A DNA stretch of 64,000 nt from JAFGXF01 sp963732595 (GTDB lineage: Bacteria; Chloroflexota; Anaerolineae; Anaerolineales; Anaerolineaceae): NCBI GenBank assembly GCA_963732595.1, contig CAVSZZ010000001.1, forward strand, positions 376,043-440,042, written 5' to 3'. A program made the translations under genes and the position numbers. Shown here one piece after another: positions 44,240-53,072 of this stretch. The notes under the pieces are model-generated. The model was not told where the DNA came from and made no database searches. It saw only the letters and a program-made list of their open reading frames with translations. Positions within the stretch are counted from its first letter, which is position 1, and each line of letters begins with the position of its first letter.

Positions 44240-45113
44240 ATGAGCATCATTGAAGTCAATCACCTGACCAAGTATTATGGAAAATCACGGGGAATCGTGG
44301 ATGTGTCCTTTAACGTGGAAGAAGGTGAGATCTTCGGTTTCATCGGTCCCAATGGGGCCGGGAAATCGACCACCATCCGCCTGTTCCTTTCTTTGATCTA
44401 CCCGACCAAGGGAGAGGCCAAGATCTTCGGGAAGGATTGCATCAAGTTCGGTCCCGAGCTCCGGCAGGAGATCGGCTACCTGCCTTCGGAAGTCTTCTAT
44501 TACGAAGGTATGAAGGTCATCGACCTGCTCAAGTATTCAGCCAGCTTCTTTCAGAAGGACTGCACCAAACGTTTGCACGAACTGTCTGATCTGATGGAAC
44601 TGGACCTGAAAAGAAGGATCAGCGATCTCTCCTATGGCAACAAGAAGAAGGTCGGGATCGTTCAGGGGCTTCTACACAGCCCGAAACTGATCGTCCTGGA
44701 TGAACCGACCGCAGGTCTCGACCCGTTGATGCAGCATAAATTCTTCGACCTGATCCGTGAGGAAAACAAGCGCGGTGCGACCATCTTCTTCTCCTCGCAT
44801 ATCCTGGGAGAGGTGCAGCGGTTGTGCAACCGGGTGGCGATCATCAAGGAAGGCAGCATCATCAATATCCAGGATATCAAGACCCTGCAGAAGGACAACT
44901 ACAAGAAGATCCGGGTGACCGGCGAAGAACTGGATGAAAAACGCTTCAAGATCGAAGGCGTCACCAATCTGGCGAAGGAAGATGGCACCCTCAGCTTCTT
45001 TTACAAAGGGGATATCAACGCGATCACCAGGCTGGTCGGCGGCGGGAAGCTCGTCCGACCTGACCATCGAAGACCTGACCCTGGAAGAGATCTTCATGCA
45101 TTACTACGAATAG
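44240..45113 (+). CDS. ABC-2 exporter ATPase, frameshift near its 3' end
   Basis: A DrrA/CcmA-like ATPase of about 290 residues from ATG 44240 (MSIIEVNHLTKYYGKSRG; GGAGCG upstream). Walker A GPNGAGKST, signature LSYGNKKKVG (SYGNKK variant) and Walker B LIVLDEPTAGLDP. A one-base shift near 45045 moves the frame; in the other frame the C-terminus reads SSDLTIEDLTLEEIFMHYYE, stop TAG 45111-45113, a normal end for this family. Likely sequence error. It drives the two permeases downstream. Confidence 0.82.
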
Positions 45114-45116
45114 GCG

Positions 45117-45928
45117 ATGAACATGAACATCTATCTGCATGAATTCAAAACCAAGCTGCCGATCCGTGCTGATCTGGTCGGGATCGATCGCCGCCCTGAT
45201 CTTCGTCTTCCTGTCCATGTTCCAGGCTTTCGCCGCAGATGCGGCCATGGTCGAGTGACCTGATGAAAGCCTTCCCGGAGGAACTGCTGATCGCTTTTGG
45301 CATGACCGACATGGACTGGTCGACTATCCTGGGTTTCTTCGGCTTGTTGTTCGTCTTCGCCCAGATCTGCCTGGCGATCCAGGCTGCCAATTACGGGGTG
45401 GGACTGGTCTCGGTCGAGGAAACCGAGTGGACGGCCGACTTCCTGCTCTCGAAACCGGTCAGCCGCACGCGCATCATGACCAGCAAGCTGCTGGCAGCCA
45501 TCACCAGCCTGGCGATCACCCAAGCCGTCATCTGGATTTGCAGTTTTGCATTCATCGCCATATTCCGACAGGGGCAGGATTACAGGACGGAGTCTGTGGT
45601 GATGCTGTTGCTCAGCATGACCATCTTCCAGTTATTCTTCCTGACGGTCGGCATGCTGATCTCCCTGCTGGTGAAGCGGGTGCGGAATGTCCTGCCGATT
45701 TCCATGGGACTGGTATTCGGGTTGTACATCCTGAATGCCTTTGGCAGCATGCTCGGTGAGAAGAGCCTGGAAATCCTGTCACCCTTCATGCATTTTGCAC
45801 CGAGCTATATCATTAAGAATGCTGCCTGGGATTGGCCGTTGGTGATGATCAGCGTGGTGATCATCATCATCTCGGTTGCCGGCAGCTATATTCTATATGC
45901 CCGCAGGAACATTCCCTCCGCGGTATAA
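45117..45928 (+). CDS. ABC-2 exporter permease, two frameshifts
   Basis: Permease beginning at ATG 45117 (MNMNIYLHEFKTKL), four bases after the ATPase stop. The frame jumps near 45155 into SVLIWSGSIAALIFVF and again near 45255 into SDLMKAFPEELLIAFGMTD; the rest, to 45928, is intact with five to six helices and SVEETEWTADFLLSKPVSRTR as coupling segment (bacitracin/BcrB-like ABC-2 family, PF12679-like). Indels are single bases. Confidence 0.75.
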
Positions 45929-45940
45929 GGAGAAGATGCG

Positions 45941-46736
45941 GTGAATATTTTTCTTCGCGAACTTCGCTCGAACTTGAAATCCCTGCTGATCTGGAGCGGC
46001 ATCGTCTTCCTTTTCAGTGTTATTGGGTTTCTCCAAGTTCTCAGCGTTTTACAACAATCCCGAATTGACGGCCATCCTCGACAGCATGCCCCCGGCCGTG
46101 ATCTCTGCACTCAGCATGAATGCCTTTAACCTGACCACGGTGACCGGCTTCTTCGGCATCATGATCATGTACTTCAGCCTGATCCTGGCGATCAGCGCGG
46201 CCATGTGGGGCAGCGATATCATCTCCAAGGAAGAACGCGACCGGACGGTCGAGTTCTCCCTCACCCTGCCGGTCACACGGGCCAGAGTGGTGACCGCCAA
46301 GACAGCCGCTGCGGCGGTGAACTGCGTGATCCTGCTGCTGATCCTGTGGGGTGCCACCCTGTTCGGCGCCCGGAATTTCAATCCGGACGGTGAATTCTAT
46401 CGTTTTGTCACCACCACCATGCTTTCTTATCTGCTGCTGCAGATGGTCTTCCTGGCGCTTGGCATCTTCCTGGGATGTGCATTGAAGCGATACAAGCTGG
46501 CCGGTTCGGCGTCGATTGCGGTGATCCTGGTCACCTACTTCACCTCGATCCTTCCCGGGCTGAACAAGGATCTGGATTTCCTGAAATACTTCACGCCATT
46601 CAAGTATTTCGATGCGGCGGCGATGCTGCGCGATAACCGGTTGGAGTGGACCTTCGTGTTGCTCTCGATAGGCATCACCATCGTGCTGCTCATCGGAGCG
46701 TTTACTGCCTACAAGAAGCGGGATCTCTATATCTAG
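45941..46736 (+). CDS. ABC-2 exporter permease, one frameshift
   Basis: A second permease of the same type, from GTG 45941 (NIFLRELRSNLKSLLIWSG). One indel near 46030 moves the frame to GFSKFSAFYNNPELTAILDS. Afterwards the frame is open to 46736, with SKEERDRTVEFSLTLPVTRARVV as coupling segment. It pairs with the product at 45117. The operon ends in a strong hairpin at 46755. Confidence 0.78.
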
Positions 46737-46754
46737 TGCTTGGTTTTCGGATGC

Positions 46755-46790
46755 AAGACACCCGGCTCTTTATGGCCGGGTGTCTTATTA
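46755..46790 (+). terminator. Terminator hairpin of the ABC-2 operon
   Basis: 12-bp perfect stem AAGACACCCGGC / GCCGGGTGTCTT around 8 bases, ending in TTATTAATT, about 20 bases after the last permease. Confidence 0.75.
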
Positions 46791-46935
46791 ATTGCTTATA
46801 AAGGTAGGCACGCTACGTCCGATCATCCGTTTTACATTCGAGTCCATGTTATTTATACATGGTGAGCCAAGTGGAAAAATCGGATGCAATTGATACGATT
46901 GGTGCCTTGCATCTTACTGCAAGGACCTCAACACT

Positions 46936-47784
46936 TCAGGGGTGATCCAGGTCGATCTTATCCCCAGTTAATCCCATCTCGACCTGAATGCCGGGTCTAT
47001 TTTGTCTAAAGACCCGGACGACTGACCGGTATTGGGTTTCATCCCAAAGCTCGGTTACATCCCGACCAAATTCATTTAGATGGGTGATTACCAGGCGCCT
47101 GGTATTAAAGGCACCATAAAACGTACAGAACTCCTCCAGCAATGGTGGCGGATCGATCTGCGCGCCGGCCTTCCCAAGCCAGAGGTGGGCAAAGACGCCA
47201 TCCAGATGGGGAAAGTCCGGAAGCCTGGAATAATCAAAGAGGCGAGTATCACCGGGAAAGAGCCAACGATTGCCATTGAATTCAGCCAGGTATCCCATCT
47301 CAGGAATGCCATTCTGGTCACGCATGTGAAGTCCTTCGAACGGGGTGAGGATCAGATCCTCAAAGCAAATTCGGGACCCAGGCTTGGGCACGATGATCCG
47401 CTCAGATGGGATGGATGCGGCTTTCATCACGGTGTCGAGCATGAATTCGGGGATCACCCACCTCAATGGGAGCCCCTGGAGGGCCGAGACCAGGTTTTGA
47501 TCAAGATGGTCATTATGCGCATGGCTTAACACGATCAATTGAAGATGATTCAGGTCGCGCGCATAATCGGGAGATGTTAAGCCAGGTAAACGAGCCGGCA
47601 ATGCCAGCGGGTCGAGCGCCCAGCGTACGCCGGCGGTATTCAACAGGTAATTGGCCGAATGGGTCAGCCAGGTATGATCGCCCGTGACTGTTGACTTCCA
47701 CTCAGCTATGATTCTGTCCCAGATGGCAGGGTAAGCGGTTTTGGCCTGCTCAATCCTGACTACGAGTTCCTGTTGAGAGGTCAT
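46936..47784 (-). CDS. Metallo-beta-lactamase-fold hydrolase (UlaG-like)
   Basis: A 282-residue enzyme from ATG 47784 (MTSQQELVVRIEQ), seven bases after the kinase stop. The MBL metal motif is LIVLSHAHNDHLDQ, with later His/Asp in FPGDTRLFDYS and VITHLNEFGRD. WLTHSANYLLNTAGVRWALDP resembles the UlaG/RNase Z-like subgroup (UlaG is L-ascorbate-6-phosphate lactonase). In this operon a lactonase or phosphodiesterase role on the imported compound fits. Last gene of the ten-gene operon. Confidence 0.8.
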   Translation of the reverse strand: MTSQQELVVRIEQAKTAYPAIWDRIIAEWKSTVTGDHTWLTHSANYLLNTAGVRWALDPLALPARLPGLTSPDYARDLNHLQLIVLSHAHNDHLDQNLVSALQGLPLRWVIPEFMLDTVMKAASIPSERIIVPKPGSRICFEDLILTPFEGLHMRDQNGIPEMGYLAEFNGNRWLFPGDTRLFDYSRLPDFPHLDGVFAHLWLGKAGAQIDPPPLLEEFCTFYGAFNTRRLVITHLNEFGRDVTELWDETQYRSVVRVFRQNRPGIQVEMGLTGDKIDLDHP

Positions 47785-47791
47785 CCAGTTC

Positions 47792-48676
47792 TCAATCGGG
47801 ATAATGCCGGGCGATGAATTCTTCCACAACGCTGACAGGGCGGTCGAAAACGCCCAGTTTCTCAATTTTCAAGCTGGTGACTGCCGCAGACCACTTGCCT
47901 GCCTCAACAGGGGGAAGGCTCAAGCGCTTGGCGATGTAGGAACCCAGGCAGCTGTCCCCGCGTCCACTGCGGCCTGCCATGGAGGCTGCGTGGAACTGAT
48001 AATGATGATATTTACCCTCGGCGTGAACCAGGATACCTTCGCTATGCGATAACAAGACTTCCTTCACACCCATGTCTGAGAAGGATTTCGCAGCTTTTTC
48101 GATATCCTGCTCTCCTGTCAGATACGCGGCCTCGACCGCATCGGTCTTTAAGATATCCAGCTGCCTCAATACTTCCGGCATGGCCGGCCAGGGTTCATAC
48201 ACCAGTGCTTCACCACGCAGCACACGTACAAAACCCTGAACATCTGCGGAAATAATGACCCCGGCCCTCTTTCGCATGGCTGAAAAGAACTCAGGTTCAA
48301 CCTCCCCGCGCAGGCTGGGGCTGACGGCAATCGCCCGGGTGCTCAGTCCTTCCAGTTGACCGGGTTCGATCGTTCCGGCAATTGCCTTGACGGATAAATT
48401 GCGTTTATCCACATCATCGGTTTTATACTCCAAGGTCATCAGGGTGGAGAAAGGTGAGTAGACCGGGTAACAATCGATTCCATCTGAACGAATGTCGTCC
48501 ACGACATGCCGGTCTTCCTCGGCTAGACGGGTCACCACAGCGACCTCTGCACCCAGGCGCTTTCCAGCGTGGGCGGCATAATTCATGCCGCCGCCGTCCA
48601 CATAGCGGGTACCATCAGGAGTGATGATGGAGTCCTTGGTATAGTTCCCCACGTAAATGACTTCGTATTGTTTCAT
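47792..48676 (-). CDS. PfkB-family sugar kinase
   Basis: A 294-residue ribokinase-like protein from ATG 48676 (MKQYEVIYVGNYTKDSIITP). The start motif YVDGGGMNYAAHAGKRLGAE is the GG anchor; the C-terminal motif reads AGRSGRGDSCLGSYI where GAGD is usual (here GRGD, Asp kept). TLMTLEYKTDDVDKRNL is a lid-like segment. Substrate unknown; inositol or a sugar are typical for its relatives in Chloroflexota. It lies between PiT and the MBL gene. Confidence 0.78.
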   Translation of the reverse strand: MKQYEVIYVGNYTKDSIITPDGTRYVDGGGMNYAAHAGKRLGAEVAVVTRLAEEDRHVVDDIRSDGIDCYPVYSPFSTLMTLEYKTDDVDKRNLSVKAIAGTIEPGQLEGLSTRAIAVSPSLRGEVEPEFFSAMRKRAGVIISADVQGFVRVLRGEALVYEPWPAMPEVLRQLDILKTDAVEAAYLTGEQDIEKAAKSFSDMGVKEVLLSHSEGILVHAEGKYHHYQFHAASMAGRSGRGDSCLGSYIAKRLSLPPVEAGKWSAAVTSLKIEKLGVFDRPVSVVEEFIARHYPD

Positions 48677-48695
48677 GAAATTATTGAACACCTTT

Positions 48696-49700
48696 CTAAA
48701 ATAACCGGATGACCGCCGGGATGAGATCATTGAAGATCCAAAAGAACAGCGCACCGACTGCCATGGTAGCCGGGATCGTGAGCAGCCAGGCTGTCGCGAT
48801 CTCACCTGCCACCCCCCAGCGCACCTTGCTCACCCGCTCGGCCGCACCAACCCCCATGATGGCCGTACTGACCACCTGGGTGGTGCTGACCGGTCCACCC
48901 AGCATGGAGGCGGTAAAAATAACGATTGCCGAGGTTGCCTGTGCGGCAAAACCATGCACCGGCCTGATCTTATAGAATTTTGAGCCGAGCGTTTTGATCA
49001 GTTGTTTACCGCCGACTGCAGTTCCAGTGGCAATCGCGAGTGCACATATAATGATCACCCAAAAAGGTACTTCAAACGTGGCTTGAAAGCCCGTGATTAC
49101 CAGGCCCAATGTGATGATGCCCATGGTTTTTTGGGCATCGTTGGTGCCATGGCTGAGCGCCAGGCCAAGTGACGTTATGATCTGAAGTTTTTTAAATACT
49201 CCATTGATTTTCGGGGATGCACGCCAGGAAAGCAGGAATATCAGGTTGGCGATTAATAGACCGGCCAGGAAGCCGATGACAGGCGAAACAAATAAGGCGA
49301 TTAATACCTTCAGGATCCCACCCAGCATCAAGGCATCGAAACCGGCATCGAAGACCACAGCGCCGATGAGACCGCCGATCAACGCATGCGAGGAACTGCT
49401 TGGGATACCCAGGATCCAGGTCAGGATATTCCAGAATATGGCGCTGGTACAGGCTGCCAGCAGGACCAGGATGTTGATACTTGCGGCTGCCACGATGTCA
49501 TGACCGATGGTGGTGGCAACCGCCACTCCAAAGACCATCGGACCAGTAAATTCGGCAATGGCCGTCAGGATGAGCGCTGTCTGGGGGCGAATTGCCCGTG
49601 AGGAGATCATGGTGGCGACAATATTGCTGGAGTCGTGGACACCATTCAGAAAGTCGAAGATCAACGCGACAACAATGAGCAGGATTAAAAGCGGCGTCAT
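48696..49700 (-). CDS. PiT-family inorganic phosphate transporter
   Basis: A 334-residue membrane protein with the duplicated signature of PiT: FLNGVHDSSNIVATMISSRA near the N-terminus and LSHGTNDAQKTMGIITLGL in the middle. It moves phosphate with H+ or Na+ (metal-phosphate). The DUF47 gene is ten bases upstream, the standard pit operon pair. Its position among phosphatase genes suggests balancing of phosphate released inside the cell. Confidence 0.9.
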   Translation of the reverse strand: MTPLLILLIVVALIFDFLNGVHDSSNIVATMISSRAIRPQTALILTAIAEFTGPMVFGVAVATTIGHDIVAAASINILVLLAACTSAIFWNILTWILGIPSSSSHALIGGLIGAVVFDAGFDALMLGGILKVLIALFVSPVIGFLAGLLIANLIFLLSWRASPKINGVFKKLQIITSLGLALSHGTNDAQKTMGIITLGLVITGFQATFEVPFWVIIICALAIATGTAVGGKQLIKTLGSKFYKIRPVHGFAAQATSAIVIFTASMLGGPVSTTQVVSTAIMGVGAAERVSKVRWGVAGEIATAWLLTIPATMAVGALFFWIFNDLIPAVIRLF

Positions 49701-49710
49701 TAAATCACAC

Positions 49711-50331
49711 TCAGGTTGTCTTCACGATAATATCTGCCAGCACATTCGCTGCCTCATCCCCACGATCCGCGGCATTGCTCAAATGGCGGTACACCTCGCG
49801 CAGCTTCATGGCCTTGACGACCGATTTTACGCTGTCTGCATGACGGAACATATCTGCCAGGGCCTCCCGGTAGATGGTTTCCACCTTGTTTTCGAGTTTC
49901 TTGGCACGCTGGGCATGTTCGGCCGCAACGCCGGGATGATCCTGTAAGCACTCGGTCGCCTGGAATATTTCGAAGGAGGCGTCGCGCAGCAGCGTGCAGA
50001 TCTGAATCATGTAATCGGTTGGCTTGACATTGAATATCTCGATCTCAACCATGGTGCTGTAGGCATAATCCATGACATCATCTATCGTCCGCGAAAGGGC
50101 AAAGATATCCTCACGGTCGAACGGTGTGATGAAGGTACGGTTGAGTTCGTCGATCAGGATCCGCCGCACCTCATCCGCCTCTTTTTCCTTGGCGGTTAAT
50201 TTATCCGCTAGTTTCTTATCAGGTTTATTAAGATAAGATGTCAGCAGTTCCATACCTTCGAGTGTTAAAGCGGCCTGATCATGGATATGACAGATGAACA
50301 CGTTTCTGCGTTTTTTGAATATTTTTAACAT
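49711..50331 (-). CDS. DUF47 (PhoU-like) Pit accessory protein
   Basis: A 206-residue all-helical protein of the DUF47/PhoU-like family; YLNKPDKKLADKLTAKEKEADEVRR and FDREDIFALSRTIDDVMDYAYS are characteristic acidic helices that may bind metals. Regulates or assists PiT. Strong AGGAGAAATC ribosome site before ATG 50331. Confidence 0.9.
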   Translation of the reverse strand: MLKIFKKRRNVFICHIHDQAALTLEGMELLTSYLNKPDKKLADKLTAKEKEADEVRRILIDELNRTFITPFDREDIFALSRTIDDVMDYAYSTMVEIEIFNVKPTDYMIQICTLLRDASFEIFQATECLQDHPGVAAEHAQRAKKLENKVETIYREALADMFRHADSVKSVVKAMKLREVYRHLSNAADRGDEAANVLADIIVKTT

Positions 50332-50351
50332 GATTTCTCCTGCCTAAATTA

Positions 50352-52031
50352 TTAAAGCTTATGGATGCAGCCGGTATTTACCAGATACTCCATCCCTTTG
50401 GTTATATCTTCTGCTGAATGCTTTGGGCTCACTTCAAGCGTCCGTTGTGCGGCAGCAGGCAAGTAGGAAGCCACCCACTTAAAATCGATATCCCCGCTTC
50501 CAGGAATCTGGTGGTCCTTGATACCCGACACATCATGCAGGTGGGCTGCGATCATCCGGTCTGCATAACGAGTCAACCAGTCTTCGTGCTTGAAAAATCC
50601 CAGCCGGTCCAGTGCCTGGGCATGACCGACATCATAATTGAAACCCCATCCGATATCATCGAACAGATCCAACAAGGTCTGCATCTCGTCGAGCAATGGG
50701 ATATCATAATAATGATAGCGATTCTCCAGAGCGATGGCAATGTTCGCATTGAATGCATAGGGGCCGATTACCTGGAGGCTTTTGATCGCGGCTGCAAGAT
50801 GAGCATCTTTTACTTTGTCGCGTACAGATATCAATTCTTCACGCAGCCCCTCGAATTCAGGTGCATCCTGCTTACCGGCTTCGAATAACCTGCGTAATTG
50901 GCTTTCCATTGAGCGATCGATGCCTGTTCCCCCCGGGTGGAGAACAACATACCGGCAACCCAGTTGGGCGGCCAAATCGATCGTACGTTTGATCGAGTTC
51001 ACAGCGATGAACCGTTTTTCTTCATCGAGAGACGAGATCATCCAATCATTCCGGTCCATCTCGGCCATTGGTGTAACTGCCGGGCAAGGCTCGTGGAGTG
51101 AATTAATATGATAGCAGTTGAAATCGATTTCATCCATCATTTCAGGTTTGATCTGATGATTGAGTTCGAAACGGGCAATACCCATTTTTCGCGAAACAGC
51201 AAAGAAATCATTGAATTTTGGGAAGTTTCCGAAAGCCCACATGGAGGAAATCGAACAATCATATTTCAGGAGGGATCTTGGGGATATCTCTTGATCATCA
51301 ACCGATCTTACAGGCAGGTAAATCTCCAGCAGTTCAGATAACTTTGATATGCGATGATCAGGTAACTGAGGAGTACGCTCCGCTTCTGGATCACGCCCAC
51401 TCAATTGAATGATCACAATTTCCTGAAATCCAGCTTCCCGAGCACCCACGACGTCGCGTGAAGGGCGGTCGCCCACATAGGCAGCCAGGCCAGGATCCAC
51501 ACCAATCTCTCGAGCTGCTTGCAGGAACAAAGATGGATGTGGTTTTCGACGACCATGCACGGAGGATAATATCACCGTGTCCATCAGGTCGGTCAATCCC
51601 GTCTCAGCCAGCATGGCATGCGCCTCGATGGTGCTGGTGGTATTACTGATAATTCCGAGTTTATATCCCCGCCTGGCCAATTCCCTGATGGTATCTGCCA
51701 TATCATCCAATGGTATCTTCCGGCTTCTGGCATCACGCCACAACTTATTCAACAAGACCGCATTGGACTTCACCCGGAGTGGATCCGCTTCTGGCAGCAA
51801 CCATTTGGCCCAAAGATCAACCTCATTGAGCTCGATCATCGATAATGTTGCCCACCGATAGTATGCGCGTTCCCGCTGCTTTATCCTTTCCTGCCATTCT
51901 TCAGGCAAGCCTGCGATATCGGCCAATTCAAGGATCTGTGCAAGATTGGTTTGCATGGTATTGGAATTACGAACGGCAGTGCGTAAAGTGCCGCCGACAT
52001 CAAAAAGGATTGCTTTAATATCTCTTTGCAT
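50352..52031 (-). CDS. Fusion of HAD phosphatase and TIM-barrel sugar isomerase/epimerase
   Basis: A 559-residue two-domain protein from ATG 52031 (MQRDIKAILFDVGGTLRT; ATG 52058 is also open). Domain 1 (about 1-240) is HAD-like: DVGGT nucleophile loop, GIISNTTST, RRKPHPSLF lysine and VGDRPSRDVVGA. Domain 2 (about 260-559) is a xylose-isomerase-like (AP-endonuclease-2) barrel: CRYVVLHPGGTG, IALENRYHYYDIPLLDE, GWGFNYDVGHAQALDR and MIAAHLHDVSGIKDHQIPGSGDID with the usual metal His/Glu/Asp set. Probably dephosphorylates and isomerises one substrate. Starts 37 bases after the HAD gene. Confidence 0.82.
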   Translation of the reverse strand: MQRDIKAILFDVGGTLRTAVRNSNTMQTNLAQILELADIAGLPEEWQERIKQRERAYYRWATLSMIELNEVDLWAKWLLPEADPLRVKSNAVLLNKLWRDARSRKIPLDDMADTIRELARRGYKLGIISNTTSTIEAHAMLAETGLTDLMDTVILSSVHGRRKPHPSLFLQAAREIGVDPGLAAYVGDRPSRDVVGAREAGFQEIVIIQLSGRDPEAERTPQLPDHRISKLSELLEIYLPVRSVDDQEISPRSLLKYDCSISSMWAFGNFPKFNDFFAVSRKMGIARFELNHQIKPEMMDEIDFNCYHINSLHEPCPAVTPMAEMDRNDWMISSLDEEKRFIAVNSIKRTIDLAAQLGCRYVVLHPGGTGIDRSMESQLRRLFEAGKQDAPEFEGLREELISVRDKVKDAHLAAAIKSLQVIGPYAFNANIAIALENRYHYYDIPLLDEMQTLLDLFDDIGWGFNYDVGHAQALDRLGFFKHEDWLTRYADRMIAAHLHDVSGIKDHQIPGSGDIDFKWVASYLPAAAQRTLEVSPKHSAEDITKGMEYLVNTGCIHKL

Positions 52032-52068
52032 GGATCGCAAATGGTCCTTTTCAAGCATCAGGTTTGTG

Positions 52069-52890
52069 TCATGGTAAATGAAAGATATCCCTCGCATCGG
52101 AAAGCGAATTCCGAACCGGTGTCGTTTCCTTTGTTCTCGCGCCTTCATTTGCCAACGGGTCTTGGATAAAACTCAATAATTCCGTCATCCTGTAGATGCG
52201 CGCATCCGGGTGAGCACCTTCATCCTCTTCCCCGTGATCGAACTCATTCACGATTTGGACCGCATATTTGAATCCTGCCCGACGGGCACCGACGATATCC
52301 CGGGCGATCCGGTCGCCGACATATAAACATTCACTGGTCGGAACGTGTGCCAGACTGGCAGCATATTGAAAAATCGCCGGGTCAGGTTTCCTTCTCCCAT
52401 ACCGGCTGGATAATACCAGGGGATTGAAATAATCCAACAATCCATATGCCTTCAGGCTCTGCGGCACCAGGCCTTGACTGCAGACGTTGCTGATCAGACC
52501 CATTCGCATGCCCGTTGCTTGGATCTTCTCGAGGACCTCGGGCACTTCAGGCCGCAATTCCCGCTGGAAGAAGTTCAACTCCAGCGCGACCATCAACGCT
52601 TCTGAAACATTGGAAAGCTTCTCGGGATCGAGGTGGAACTCTGGAAAGATATACTCACTCCAGACCTTAAACGTTGATTGTTCCTGCATGGATTCGATAC
52701 TCTCTATGTGGTATCGCTCCCATCCCGAGTTGATCACCTCGTAGAGTTCCTGATCGTTTATTCTCAGGTCGAGGCCGGCGTGGCTGAGAATGCGGCGGAG
52801 CTCCGGGGTGGCGCGTAAGCGCAATTCCGGTGTATACCAGAATGTCTCAATCGTACCGCCCATATCGAAAAATACTGCCTGGATATCCAT
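52069..52890 (-). CDS. HAD-superfamily phosphatase
   Basis: A 273-residue protein from ATG 52890 (MDIQAVFFDMGGTIET). HAD motifs: FFDMGGT, GLISNVC, SRYGRRKPDPAIF and VGDRIARDIVGA. It looks like a paralogue of the HAD half of the next protein (both have RRKP and ARDIVGAR-type motifs). The cap is helical (C1). Probable sugar-phosphate phosphatase. Confidence 0.82.
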   Translation of the reverse strand: MDIQAVFFDMGGTIETFWYTPELRLRATPELRRILSHAGLDLRINDQELYEVINSGWERYHIESIESMQEQSTFKVWSEYIFPEFHLDPEKLSNVSEALMVALELNFFQRELRPEVPEVLEKIQATGMRMGLISNVCSQGLVPQSLKAYGLLDYFNPLVLSSRYGRRKPDPAIFQYAASLAHVPTSECLYVGDRIARDIVGARRAGFKYAVQIVNEFDHGEEDEGAHPDARIYRMTELLSFIQDPLANEGARTKETTPVRNSLSDARDIFHLP

Positions 52891-52997
52891 CACACTCTCT
52901 CCACTCTCGAGCAACACTTATTCATGCGTCAGAGGAACTCACCAGAGGCGCAATTTATACTCATTCACCGGGATTGCTGATTAATGTTCTTGTTTTT

Positions 52998-53025
52998 GGG
53001 CACGGATCTGAGTAGATCCGTGCCC
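52998..53025 (-). other. Perfect 12-bp intercistronic hairpin
   Basis: GGGCACGGATCT pairs with AGATCCGTGCCC around a 4-base loop between the binding-protein gene and the first HAD gene. There is no T run on the minus strand, so it is more like an mRNA-stabilising or processing hairpin than a terminator; such elements often raise binding-protein output relative to downstream genes. Confidence 0.5.
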
Positions 53026-53072
53026 AATGAAATTATATGTGTTCTTCTCGAGTGTTACTATCCGCACATTGT

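Noticed and set aside
52998..53025. Terminator between the binding protein and the HAD gene
   Set aside because: The T run lies on the wrong side of the hairpin for the minus strand, so it is listed as a hairpin only.
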